Positions 56,201-63,371 of a stretch of DNA of 64,000 nucleotides are shown here, piece after piece (the first letter of the stretch is position 1; each line of letters opens with the position of its first letter). The stretch comes from Deltaproteobacteria bacterium (GTDB lineage Bacteria; Myxococcota_C; UBA6777). Under the pieces are notes generated by a model. It did no database searches and was not told the origin of the DNA. It was given only the letters and a program-made list of their open reading frames with translations. The translations under genes were made by a program, and so were the position numbers. Location: NCBI GenBank assembly GCA_006226375.1, contig SBHC01000005.1, positions 248,001 through 312,000 on the forward strand, given 5' to 3'.

Positions 56201-56852
56201 AGACTTGTACGACTACGCTGTGTTTCCCCACTTGGTTTTCGTTGGGCTGCCAGTCCACGACCCCTTGAGCCGAAAGTGTCATCCCGCTCGGAGCCGAAAG
56301 CAGCTTGTACGTTAGCGTGTCCTGGGTTGGATCTGGATCGGTGGCCTGCAAACTGTAGCGGTACTGTCCACCCTCTTGGACCTGAACAGTCGGGGTAGAC
56401 TGAATCACAGGGGGTTCGTTCTGGTTGATCACCTGCACAACAAAGCTTTGGGTGTACTTTTTGCCTTGATCGTCTGTCGCCTGCACCTCTACGGTGTGCG
56501 TTCCTACATCTTTGTTTTGTGGCAACCAAGACAGAGCCGCCAACCAACGGCAACAACCGCGTGAGCCCAATGAAGAAAGTTGCATTCCTTGGGGTGCCTT
56601 GAGCAAGGAAAATGTAACGCGCGCTGCACGCCAACTCTCTCCCCAAAGGTCGAGCCGCTCATGCACCATGGTTCCTTCCAGCCAGACTTTGCGAGGCTGA
56701 TTGATAAACGCCGGAGGTTTTGGCGTTTGGGCCCAAAGCAATGTCGGTCCACAGAGCACAAGGAGAGCCATGAGCCCTCCGAAGCCCCAAGCCCAGCTCC
56801 TCCTAGCCAGATGTCCCTTTGTACCCGTGAGTGAACGCAGTAGACTCAACAA
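50238..56852 (-). CDS. Giant surface protein with Ig/cadherin-like and PKD repeats and MYXO-CTERM-like tail
   Basis: TTG start at 56852 with GAGGT upstream. The 2204-residue protein has a signal peptide (GGLMALLVLCGPTLLWAQ), about 14-15 repeats of about 100 residues with PP-x-I-x-S-x-P openings, YxYxLQAxDPDPGD calcium-type motifs and DVGSHxVxVxVxDxxG closings (putative Ig, cadherin-like), then about seven PKD-like repeats (PxAxAG ... LDGSxSxDxDGD). The C-terminus reads GCQCSTGAPSS, a hydrophobic helix and RRRRRFAS, the layout of the MYXO-CTERM sorting signal (Cys-containing motif, transmembrane helix, basic tail). It should be exported and anchored to the cell surface as an adhesin or matrix protein. 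It converges on the helical-repeat gene. Confidence 0.94.
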   Translation of the reverse strand: MLSLLRSLTGTKGHLARRSWAWGFGGLMALLVLCGPTLLWAQTPKPPAFINQPRKVWLEGTMVHERLDLWGESWRAARVTFSLLKAPQGMQLSSLGSRGCCRWLAALSWLPQNKDVGTHTVEVQATDDQGKKYTQSFVVQVINQNEPPVIQSTPTVQVQEGGQYRYSLQATDPDPTQDTLTYKLLSAPSGMTLSAQGVVDWQPNENQVGKHSVVVQVLDNQGASTQQSFVLEVQNVEQAPRFLSQPLVGATVGRPYVYPIRAMDPDPGSVLKYQLLSGPKDMVVSAEGVVRWLPQQVGRVNVSVEVEDGTGRQTIQQWAIDVVKTNNIPLITSEPPVVVEQGKLFRYILQAKDDEGESLSFSLFQAPSGMNLNTSSTKDSVELQWTPGADDVGKHAVAVRVADQKGGVVWERFSLLVTNQNDAPVIQSSPVNRAKQGALYRYAVHAVDPDKEPLRYALQQAPSGMTIDPATGLIVWLPQDQALVKAHDVIVSVSDRQGASTQQSFQIVVEDSNDPPVWTSQPPTEVTQGQLYTYQPTVEDKDGASPAPWFRLVEHPATMEVERATGLIRWIPQRNDVGSHRVVMEVVDGRGAATSQAFVVRVKPQNSLPLIVSQPLRWASVGQPYLYRVIAHDPDGLQSADTLIFSVQGPAGMTLQQQGVSVVWQTADTDVLGTRSLGSRRAVAVLVWQPTADDAQRSEIPVVVQVSDGQGGVAEQKFSIKVVTGENRPPQVKKPEQIDVEEGKPFVWKVEAKDPDGDKVSLVLVEGPEGLTVDSASQEIRWTPAFWQQGTWTVKLRVSDEKGGVVWWQTSLKVKPINHPPQIVSVPQLEAFSGAAYSYAVRAVDQDAGDRATLRWTLTQAPSGMSVDAQRGIITWSPEDKDVGSHLVKVQVTDRLGGLSAEQSFQLQVHQSNQPPSIKSTSTTMTVKEGEVFAVQLQAVDPNPGDLLSYQLLKGPNGMTLHPQSGLLQWTPGSKDVGSHAVVWRVQDSQGKSASQTFTLQVEDRNTAPVVVSEPPLGATVGKLYSYTLQIQDAENDTIPTIRLVEKPLALKIQNQMTLDSQTRTIQWLPGAEHANGFFLVWVEVVDQRGAVGRQFFTVHVSANNRAPTWTVAPPTTTVKINEGQSYQVALQAADLDKDPLTYSLLAAPPGVTIQPRSGLLVWMPSAEQVGSHTIAVVVRDGRGGSLQATWTVEVQNRNDPPRIVSVPTQRATPGQMFQYSLNAQDPDPGDKIRWVMQQAPTGMVLDSSSGLLQWTPSSNDAGRIVLVRVRVVDAAGAFDTQTFQLQVEADNRPPQIVSSPPLQATEGQVFGYSVRAEDPDSGSRLHYQLLRGPSGMSIGALDGWLWWTPGNQDVGQAEVSVQVQDEHGASVTQTFTLTVNNTNDAPRFLSVPCTQTAVDTSYKCVLVVEDPDPNTQNLFVNLLRAPNGLQAQVSTGAGGAQPSSVFLVALTWEPKAQDVGLHPVELRVSDGAANDHMLFSLEVGTNEDVPIAIPGDNQQVAPGEIVLNGEKSQDANGLTVGLKYQWRLVQGPASVDIANPTRAQIKVILRNSGTYVFSLVVEKEGKKSAPGFVQVVVRNVAPLAQVWAPLAGEVGEDVLLDGTQSVDTNGDKLLFSWKLWIDNIEQRNWSSSASSLRFSPQRPGVYRFALTVTEDRPAFERPESSTTMTEVVVHEIAQNVFVPYAVIVGPREGNVGQSLELDASRSQNLSDTTNKETIKFQWSIVSGPEGATLSTPNAVTTSFVATKPGYYEVGLVVRNLTYISKQEVWGIAVQGAGAGAQLPIARVISTYATQETWFQLDASQSVDPSGAQLSFAWKQLHGALAELRDGKSARPSFFVLSPSPLLFQLTVQGSGPVSAPVLVQVLTNVSTNKPPIAQAGESFVGDNSRNAGQVVILDGSKSYDPDASDNSQLRFRWRQVSGFPVLLQNPDSVKPSFLPVTYGILRFSLEVYDGIAWSKPSYVDVVVNDDVNKMPYANAGSDQTVRLGQSVSLDGSASYDLDSGDKLQYQWRLIEPMDRQITLNLTDPAHPSFTAKDSTISRYVFGLRVDDGKATSLESTVTVRVNGTNQPPVALIEVGGQAVVGQELILDGSSSSDLDGDSLTYSWKQLSGPPLSLKDTESKILKVRATEEGIYRFQLQVSDSLAQSIPTSIVVQIRESTPTQQGCQCSTGAPSSVPWLGWGLWLFVAGFGLWLRRRRRFAS

Positions 56853-56989
56853 AATGCGACCTCATTCCCAACCAAAAAGATTCTTTCCTGTGCAGCAAGC
56901 CTCCGTTGTCTCCTTCAGCAATCTCAGCAAAAACTCAAATCATCCGTAACATTGAGAGCCATCCCAAAGACAAAGAAGGCTCTACCATA

Positions 56990-57907
56990 CTACACAGAAC
57001 TGAGCCTTCGCTCAATGGCACGCATCGCCAGACAGGCCTGACCTGCAGCCACAGAAAGGGAAGGATCTTGTGGGGTACAAACATCGCCCACAGCCCATAC
57101 CCAAGGAAGAGACGTCTGCTGTGAAGCATCCACGGTGAGGTAGCCCTTGGACAACTTGGGACTGTTCTCCCCCATCCATCGGGTTCGAGGCTCCATTCCA
57201 ATCTTCACCAACACAGCCTCAACCTCCAACGAACGCGTACCATCAGGACCCTGAATTTCCACGCCCGTCACACTCTCCTCTCCGTTTACTTTCACCACAT
57301 CAGATTCGTACAGAACTTCTACATTCGAGAGGCCATCGACCTGCTCTTGAAAAGACTGCCGCGCACGAGGAGATGTCCCACGATACACGATGGTGATGTG
57401 AGGACACTCATCCGCCATCATGGTTGCATTCTCAAATGCCCCGTCACCTCCACCGACAATGCAGGCGGCTCGTCCTGCAAACTCTTCCTTGTGACCGTTG
57501 TAAGAGAGGTAGACTCCGGCATCTTCCCATTTCTCGCTGCCAGGAACGCGCAAACGACGCTGCTCCAAGCCTGTAGCAATGACCAGGGCTTGTGTCTCGA
57601 ACTGTACCTCATCACACACCACGACCTGGTTTTCCCAGTCCACACGTTGAACCATAGCGTTGCAACGAGGAGCAATCTCCAGTGCATTGAGTTGCGATTC
57701 CAACTGTGTTACCAATCCAGCGCCATCGCAAACCAGGCCTGGATAGTCAGGGATCGTGTTGTGAATTTTGTGGAGTTGGCCGCCCAACTGCTGGGATTGC
57801 TCCAACACCACACACTCCAGCCCCAGCCGTTTGCCCCACAAAGCAGCGGCGAGGCCAGCCATACCCGCTCCCACAATCACAACATCCACTACCTGGGCTT
57901 TGCTCAT
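56990..57907 (-). CDS. Thioredoxin-reductase-like flavoprotein without redox CxxC
   Basis: A 305-residue protein with the TrxB fold: FAD motif VGAGMAGLAAA, QLGGQLHKIHNTIPDYPG, NAD(P) motif IVGGGDGAFENA, and AVGDV near the end. In TrxB a CxxC sits in the NADPH domain; here the place (GVYLSYNGHKEEF) has no cysteine, so it cannot reduce thioredoxin directly. Known relatives without it are TrxR-type ferredoxin-NADP reductases. It probably moves electrons between NADPH and a ferredoxin or unknown partner. It diverges from the zinc-ribbon membrane protein gene with 32 bp between starts. Confidence 0.9.
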   Translation of the reverse strand: MSKAQVVDVVIVGAGMAGLAAALWGKRLGLECVVLEQSQQLGGQLHKIHNTIPDYPGLVCDGAGLVTQLESQLNALEIAPRCNAMVQRVDWENQVVVCDEVQFETQALVIATGLEQRRLRVPGSEKWEDAGVYLSYNGHKEEFAGRAACIVGGGDGAFENATMMADECPHITIVYRGTSPRARQSFQEQVDGLSNVEVLYESDVVKVNGEESVTGVEIQGPDGTRSLEVEAVLVKIGMEPRTRWMGENSPKLSKGYLTVDASQQTSLPWVWAVGDVCTPQDPSLSVAAGQACLAMRAIERRLSSV

Positions 57908-57939
57908 TGTCCTGTTCCTATCTTTGCAACGAGAGAATC

Positions 57940-58860
57940 ATGCATCTGGAATACCCCGAGGTTCAAGGCTCCGACGAAACCTTCGACTGGCGTCTGGCTC
58001 CAGTCCCTCTACAAGACGCCCACTGTACGAACCGTTCGTGCGGGACATACAAACAAACCAAGCTGGCTAGACTGCAATTCCAGACCCGACCGTCCTATCC
58101 TGTGCAGGTCTATTGCCAGGAATGCAAGAGCACCTGGCACTCCGTCCAACAATGGTTTGGACAGCTACAGCCGCTGCAGTCCGAGGTCATGGGCCTGTTG
58201 GTTGTAACCGGTTCACTGGCGGCCCTACCCTTCTTACCATGGGACAAAACGTACCGCACAGTGGGGATGGTCGCGATGGTCCTTGCCATGTTCCAGATCT
58301 TTGCGAAGCTGTGGTCTCGCAGCCAGCGGAAAAGAGCGTACTCCCTTCTGGCAGAGCTCACATCCTCCGTTCCATTCTACCACGACGCGCTCAACACTCA
58401 GGAGTTGCAACGCCGCCTGACCCAGATGTCGGATCGCTTCAATCGTGACATGCACCGCAAGCTCCTTGCCTTTCTCAAGCGTCTCAAGGGCTCAGGTCTT
58501 CGTCAGATGCAGCAACTCCGTCAGTCGCTCCTCCTTCACAACAAGATGACCTCGAAAACTCTCCAGCGACGCCTCGACAGCGCCAGCTGGAAAGAAGGTG
58601 AAACCACAAACCTACGAGCGCTCGTAACCCTACTCCAGCATATCGAACAACAGCCGGACGCTTGGCTCGACTTGCCCCTGCAACTCAAAGATACGCTGGA
58701 CTCCTTGGAACAAGCCTTAATCGACTGGCCCCAGGCCGCCTCTGAAGAAGCCAAAACCTTGATGGCCGACATCCAACTCTTCCACGAAGAAGGGGTTGGC
58801 ATAGTGAGCAAGGTTGCCGATGCTTTGGGAGAAAAAGAAGAGGACACCGAAGGCGAGTGA
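57940..58860 (+). CDS. Zinc-ribbon-like membrane protein, function unknown
   Basis: Start at ATG 57940; a frame back to 57706 would run across the divergent flavoprotein gene and has no support. The 306-residue protein has four cysteines in CTNRSC and YCQEC (zinc-ribbon-like, about residues 29-65), a transmembrane hairpin at about 84-125 (GLLVVTGSLAALPFLPW, VGMVAMVLAMFQIF), then a basic, helical, probably coiled-coil cytoplasmic region with an acidic tail (EKEEDTEGE). No family recognised. The topology would leave both ends in the cytoplasm. Confidence 0.8.
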   Translation: MHLEYPEVQGSDETFDWRLAPVPLQDAHCTNRSCGTYKQTKLARLQFQTRPSYPVQVYCQECKSTWHSVQQWFGQLQPLQSEVMGLLVVTGSLAALPFLPWDKTYRTVGMVAMVLAMFQIFAKLWSRSQRKRAYSLLAELTSSVPFYHDALNTQELQRRLTQMSDRFNRDMHRKLLAFLKRLKGSGLRQMQQLRQSLLLHNKMTSKTLQRRLDSASWKEGETTNLRALVTLLQHIEQQPDAWLDLPLQLKDTLDSLEQALIDWPQAASEEAKTLMADIQLFHEEGVGIVSKVADALGEKEEDTEGE

Positions 58861-58902
58861 TTGGGGAACGAACGAGGTTCCTGAAGCTTGGTACAGGTGC
58901 GC

Positions 58903-59205
58903 CTAGAGGTCGTTGAGATCTTGGAGGATGCGCTTCTTGAAGTCGGGGCGAAGCTGAATCATCGACTCCAACTTCACTTTGTGAATGGTGCCTCCGATCA
59001 CATCACCGTAGGGTCTGGTGATGTCACCCTGGATGGAGTCTTCCTTGAAGGTCAGGATGGTCGTTTTCATGGCACGCTCATTCATCGCTTTTTTGGTGGT
59101 TTTTGCCTTGGCTTTGACGGTCGCGACCTTCGCAGCTGTTGCTGTAGAGGCGACCAACGCCAAGCTCATGACACCGACGACCCACCCAAACATCCATCGC
59201 TTCAT
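58903..59205 (-). CDS. Small exported protein, myxobacterial-type unknown domain
   Basis: Start at ATG 59205 with AGGAGA eight bases upstream. The 100-residue product has a signal peptide ending TATA, a Lys/Ala-rich segment, and a conserved-looking core (FKEDSIQGDITRPYGDVIGG ... LESMIQLRPDFKKRILQDLNDL). I recall related sentences of the type IEGELxxP ... SLIxIRxDF in other Myxococcota, but no name or function is known. It lies 133 bp upstream of nothing else recognised and 133 bp downstream of the DUF5654 gene on the same strand. Confidence 0.72.
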   Translation of the reverse strand: MKRWMFGWVVGVMSLALVASTATAAKVATVKAKAKTTKKAMNERAMKTTILTFKEDSIQGDITRPYGDVIGGTIHKVKLESMIQLRPDFKKRILQDLNDL

Positions 59206-59337
59206 GACTGACTCTCCTGTTGGTTTCAAAGGTTGAAGAATCTCTATCGTTTCTAACACTCTAGCTGGCGGAGTAGAGAGACCGCAACCTTTTTCTTGGA
59301 CAACCGTAGAGACGCCACGTTCCCAACCGGCCAACCT

Positions 59338-59613
59338 TTACGACGCGGGCTTTTTTTCTGCGCTGGCTTCGCCGCCTTCTTCAGCACCCGTTACTTCTTT
59401 GACCTTGGCAGCGACGCGACCGATCCAAACAGCGGCAACCACCGCCACAATAGTGACGATGGATGCGTACACAAACTGTGCGCCGATGCCTTCTCCCTTG
59501 GCGTAGTATTTGGCAAACAACGCCTTAATCGCGTCGTTCCAAGCAAGCGCTGCCACAAGGCCAAACGCGCTGGTCATCAGGTTGCTCATTTTGTCGAGGA
59601 TCTGTTCTGTCAT
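59338..59613 (-). CDS. DUF5654 family small membrane protein
   Basis: Start at ATG 59613 with a perfect AAGGAGG six bases upstream. The 91-residue protein has two hydrophobic helices (AFGLVAALAWNDAIKALF and FVYASIVTIVAVVAAVWIG) and a Glu/Ala/Lys-rich tail. The ALAWNDAIKAL motif is typical of DUF5654. Function unknown. A strong ribosome-binding site suggests good expression. Confidence 0.83.
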   Translation of the reverse strand: MTEQILDKMSNLMTSAFGLVAALAWNDAIKALFAKYYAKGEGIGAQFVYASIVTIVAVVAAVWIGRVAAKVKEVTGAEEGGEASAEKKPAS

Positions 59614-59879
59614 AAAGACCTCCTTCACATTGTGTGTCGGGTGAAAGTACACGACACCCTCTTGAATTGAACGAGCCCGGATCTTACGGTGAAAGCGAGA
59701 CAAAGCCCAAAAAAGTCGCAAACGACGATTGGGCGAAACAAGTTCGCACACTTTGCCGACAACAAGAGTGTGCCTGAGCCATAGAATGTTCAGGAGATAG
59801 GGTTTCAGGAGGGGTCCACAAGGGCAAATCCAACACAACCGATAGAGGCAGTTCTGTTCCCCCAACATTGCAAAGCACA

Positions 59880-62800
59880 ATGTCCAATGCACCGACACAT
59901 ATAGGCCCTTACGTTCTCTCCACGTCACTTGGACAGGGAAGCACAGGAACGGTGTATCGTGCGCGTCATGCTTTACAGGGTCATGAGGTTGCGCTCAAAA
60001 CGGTGCGGCTCCCTCACGCCCAAATGTTGACAACAATTCGGCATGAGATTCACATGCTCTCACGCCTGGATCATCCTGGGATCGTAAAGATTTTGGAGCA
60101 TGGAGTGCACCAGGGAAATCCTTGGTATGCCATGGAGTTGGTCCAAGGAACCAGCCTTCGAGAGTACACCACGCAGTCGGTCTTGCTCCAAGGACAAACC
60201 ACCAACCCAACCGCGATTGGGATCGACACAGAACCGACACCCATACCGTTTGAAGCCCCTCTCACGAGCTACACGATGGGCTATGAGTCTTGGGATGACG
60301 GAACAGACATTGTCTCGTCCTCGCCATTGCACCGCGATGAAGAATCAGCCACAACTCCCCAACCAGGCTTTTCTTCCACGTCTAAGCTGCTGCCGCTGTC
60401 CCAGGTTCTCTCCCTCATTCACCGCCTCTGTGAGCCTTTGGCCTTTCTCCATGGCGAAGGGTTTGTCCACTGCGACCTGAAACCAGAGAACATCATCATC
60501 CGCCCAGACGGCTCCCCGGTGTTGATTGATTTTGGGTTGCTCCAGCGCTTCCGGGCTAGCCTTGGCCGCGAGACGATCGATGCAACAGCGCAACGTGGTG
60601 GAACGCCCATGTACATGGCGCCGGAGCAAGTGCTTCAGGCGCACGTTGACGCTCGCGCCGACATCTATGCTCTGGGTTGTATCTTTTACGAGTTGTTGAC
60701 AGGCACGCCTCCCTTTCAGGGAAAATCTCGCGAGGTCCTGGCCCAGCACCTATTTGGCAATCTCAAGCCACCCTCTTCTGTCGTAGAGACCTTGCCACCT
60801 GAAGTGGATCAACTGGTGATGCAGCTGTTGGCACGAGAAGTCGATCAACGCCTGGGCTACGTTGACACCGTTGCCGCACAGCTCGAACACATGGGCGTAA
60901 CACGAACCCGCTATGCTTACGCACCTCCCGCCAAGATCTACTTGTATCCTCCGGGCCTTGTGGGTCGAAGCTCACCCCTCAAAAAGCTGCAAAAGAAGTG
61001 GGGGCAAATCGACAAAGAGCAGGGACAGTTCTACTGGATCGGTGGAGAGAGTGGGATTGGAAAAACCCGTCTGGCCGCGGAGTTTGCGCGCTGGGCCCAG
61101 CAAAAGAAAGCCCGAGTGATTACCAGCGCCTGTCTGGAGAAACGCTCCAATGTGCTCGGCCTGTTCTTGCCTTTCCTGGTCGCCGTCGCTGATGACATCC
61201 TTGAAAAAGGACAACAAGAGCAAGAGCGCTTGCTGGGTGAACACATCGCTGCGTTGGGCATGTACGAAGAGTCCATAGCCGCCTTGTCTCAGCAGCCCCA
61301 GCAAGAAGCTCCCGATCGAACCCCACAGCAGATCCATCGGGCGCTGTGTGAAGCGCTCCACAGAACGCTTCATGCCTTCGCGGTTCCACAGCCCGTCCTT
61401 CTCGTGATGGACGACCTGCAATGGGCCGACGATCTCTCCCTCTCCGTGCTTCACAACTTGCTGCAAGAAGGACTCCCTTCCCGTGTGATGGTGGTTGGAA
61501 CCTACCGCAGCGAAGAGGTGTCGCCGCGCTTGCAAAACCTCCTCGACATTGCACCCGATCACAACATTCGCTTGAAGCATTTGGACGCAGACAGCGTCAA
61601 AACGATACTTGGCGAGATGTTATGCCTGGAAGAGCCGCCCCAATCCTTTGCTCGTTATCTCAGCCAGCACTCGGGAGGAAACCCTCTGTTCCTCGCCGAA
61701 TACATCCACGCCGCTGTAGAAGATGGCTTGTTCTGGCGTGACAACGAGGGACGATGGCACTTTTCAGCACCGCAAGAGTGGTCCAAGAAGGCCACACTGG
61801 ATGCCCATCTTCCTCTTCCGCTCTCCCTCCAAGAGCTCCTTCAGCGCAGGCTCGATCGACTCTCCCCCACCGCCCGACTGTACGCTTCTTGCGTCGCGGT
61901 GCTAGGTCGCGCAGTTCCCGTCAGCTTGCTACAGCTTCTCACAGAAACCGACGAATGGAACATGGTCGAGGTGTTGCGAGAGCTTCAGCAAGGCAAAGTC
62001 CTTCAGCAGAACCACATCCGCCAGGTCCGCTTTGAGCACGACCAGATCCGGTCGATGGCGTATGCGTTGATGAGCCTGCCTGTACGCTCAACGCTCCACC
62101 GCAAAGCAGCCGAATGTCTCGAAGAATCCGCAGACATCTACCCCGACTTCGTTCACGACGTCGGCGATCACTGGAACATCGCTGGCCAACCTGACAAAGC
62201 GCGTGAAGGCTATGTACAGGCTGCCAAAAAGGCCCGCCAACGCAACGCATTCGACGAAGCCATACGGTTGTACCAAAAGGCCCTATCCCTCGAAGCCAAC
62301 ACCGCCCATGACACCATCCGTTTGCTTCACACGCTCGGCGAAGTCTACACCCACACCGGCGACACCACACAAGCCCTCGACCACTTTCGACTGATCACCA
62401 ACATCGCCCGACAGCACAACCTTCAAGATGAAGAAGCCAAGAGCCTCTATCATGAGGCCGTCACGCTTGCCCAGATTGGTCAATTTGAGCAGGCTCACCG
62501 CGTGTTTAAGAAGGTCCTTGCGATTTACCAGAGGCAGGGGGACATCCCACAACAAGGTAAGATCCTGGGCAACCTCGCCAACATCGCTCACGAGCAAGGC
62601 AACCCACAACAGGCCCAAGAGATGTTTCATGAAGCCTTGGAGTTGCTGCGCCAAAGTGGCGACCGACGACGGGAAGGGATTGTGCTTGGCAACCTCGCCA
62701 ACGTCTTTCACTCCCAAGGGAAACTGCGCGAAGCGAGCGCGTACTTTGAACAAGCGCTCGCCATCCATCGAGAGCAAAAGAACTCAGTCTCGGAGGCCCT

Positions 62801-63371
62801 CACCCTCGCAAACCTCGGCTTAACAAAAACATTGGAAGGTCAGTATGTGGAAGCGATGAGTTTGCTGCAACAGTCGCTCATCACGTACCGCGCCCTGCGT
62901 CATCGACGAGGAGAAGGGTTTGCCTTGGGAAATCTGGCTTTCAACCTGCACCTGCAAGGCAAGCACGACCGAGCCTTGGAGTTCTTTCCCAAAGCCATCA
63001 AGATGATGCAACGAACCCAGACTGTCCTGTTTGAAGGGGTGTTTCGCACATACCAACATATGATCTTGCGCCGCACTGGAGCGTCTGCAGAGACCCTCGA
63101 ACCTCTTCTGGAGGAAGCCCACCAATGCTTTTCCCGAGCAGGCCAAACCCCCTATGCCATCCTGACTTTTTGTGAAGAAGGACACCTCAACTTGCTCAAG
63201 GGGAAGTCAGCGGACGCACAACTTCAAAAGGCCCAAGAGATTGCGGCAAGCTGCCATGTGCCAGCCGACGCCTCCACCGAATACAACAGAGCGATCGAAC
63301 GCCTCAAGCGAGCCCTTCAAGCCCTACCCGAGCAGCGCAAGAACGGGGAGTCGTCCTCCACGTTTCCTTAA
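59880..63371 (+). CDS. Ser/Thr kinase - AAA NTPase - TPR giant protein
   Basis: Start at ATG 59880, with no clear ribosome-binding site (a TTG twelve bases upstream is an alternative). The 1163-residue protein begins with a Hanks kinase domain (GQGSTGTVY, VALKTV, catalytic loop HCDLKPEN, IDFGLL, MAPEQV) that has an about 70-residue Thr/Ser/Pro-rich insert between its N-lobe and catalytic loop. Then comes an AAA/STAND-like NTPase of the predicted-ATPase type found in LuxR-MalT-like proteins (Walker A GGESGIGKTR near 388, Walker B VLLVMDDLQWAD) and, from about 800, at least eight TPRs (GNLANIAHEQGNPQQAQEMF type). No transmembrane helix is seen. It overlaps the convergent DtxR gene by four bases. 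Confidence 0.94.
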   Translation: MSNAPTHIGPYVLSTSLGQGSTGTVYRARHALQGHEVALKTVRLPHAQMLTTIRHEIHMLSRLDHPGIVKILEHGVHQGNPWYAMELVQGTSLREYTTQSVLLQGQTTNPTAIGIDTEPTPIPFEAPLTSYTMGYESWDDGTDIVSSSPLHRDEESATTPQPGFSSTSKLLPLSQVLSLIHRLCEPLAFLHGEGFVHCDLKPENIIIRPDGSPVLIDFGLLQRFRASLGRETIDATAQRGGTPMYMAPEQVLQAHVDARADIYALGCIFYELLTGTPPFQGKSREVLAQHLFGNLKPPSSVVETLPPEVDQLVMQLLAREVDQRLGYVDTVAAQLEHMGVTRTRYAYAPPAKIYLYPPGLVGRSSPLKKLQKKWGQIDKEQGQFYWIGGESGIGKTRLAAEFARWAQQKKARVITSACLEKRSNVLGLFLPFLVAVADDILEKGQQEQERLLGEHIAALGMYEESIAALSQQPQQEAPDRTPQQIHRALCEALHRTLHAFAVPQPVLLVMDDLQWADDLSLSVLHNLLQEGLPSRVMVVGTYRSEEVSPRLQNLLDIAPDHNIRLKHLDADSVKTILGEMLCLEEPPQSFARYLSQHSGGNPLFLAEYIHAAVEDGLFWRDNEGRWHFSAPQEWSKKATLDAHLPLPLSLQELLQRRLDRLSPTARLYASCVAVLGRAVPVSLLQLLTETDEWNMVEVLRELQQGKVLQQNHIRQVRFEHDQIRSMAYALMSLPVRSTLHRKAAECLEESADIYPDFVHDVGDHWNIAGQPDKAREGYVQAAKKARQRNAFDEAIRLYQKALSLEANTAHDTIRLLHTLGEVYTHTGDTTQALDHFRLITNIARQHNLQDEEAKSLYHEAVTLAQIGQFEQAHRVFKKVLAIYQRQGDIPQQGKILGNLANIAHEQGNPQQAQEMFHEALELLRQSGDRRREGIVLGNLANVFHSQGKLREASAYFEQALAIHREQKNSVSEALTLANLGLTKTLEGQYVEAMSLLQQSLITYRALRHRRGEGFALGNLAFNLHLQGKHDRALEFFPKAIKMMQRTQTVLFEGVFRTYQHMILRRTGASAETLEPLLEEAHQCFSRAGQTPYAILTFCEEGHLNLLKGKSADAQLQKAQEIAASCHVPADASTEYNRAIERLKRALQALPEQRKNGESSSTFP

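Noticed and set aside
50238-56852. Regularly spaced repeats considered as CRISPR or satellite DNA
   Set aside because: The repeats are diverged protein domains in one long reading frame, not identical short DNA units with spacers.
57706-57939. N-terminal extension of the zinc-ribbon membrane protein
   Set aside because: Would overlap the divergent flavoprotein gene and has no signal for translation; the ATG at 57940 is a better start.
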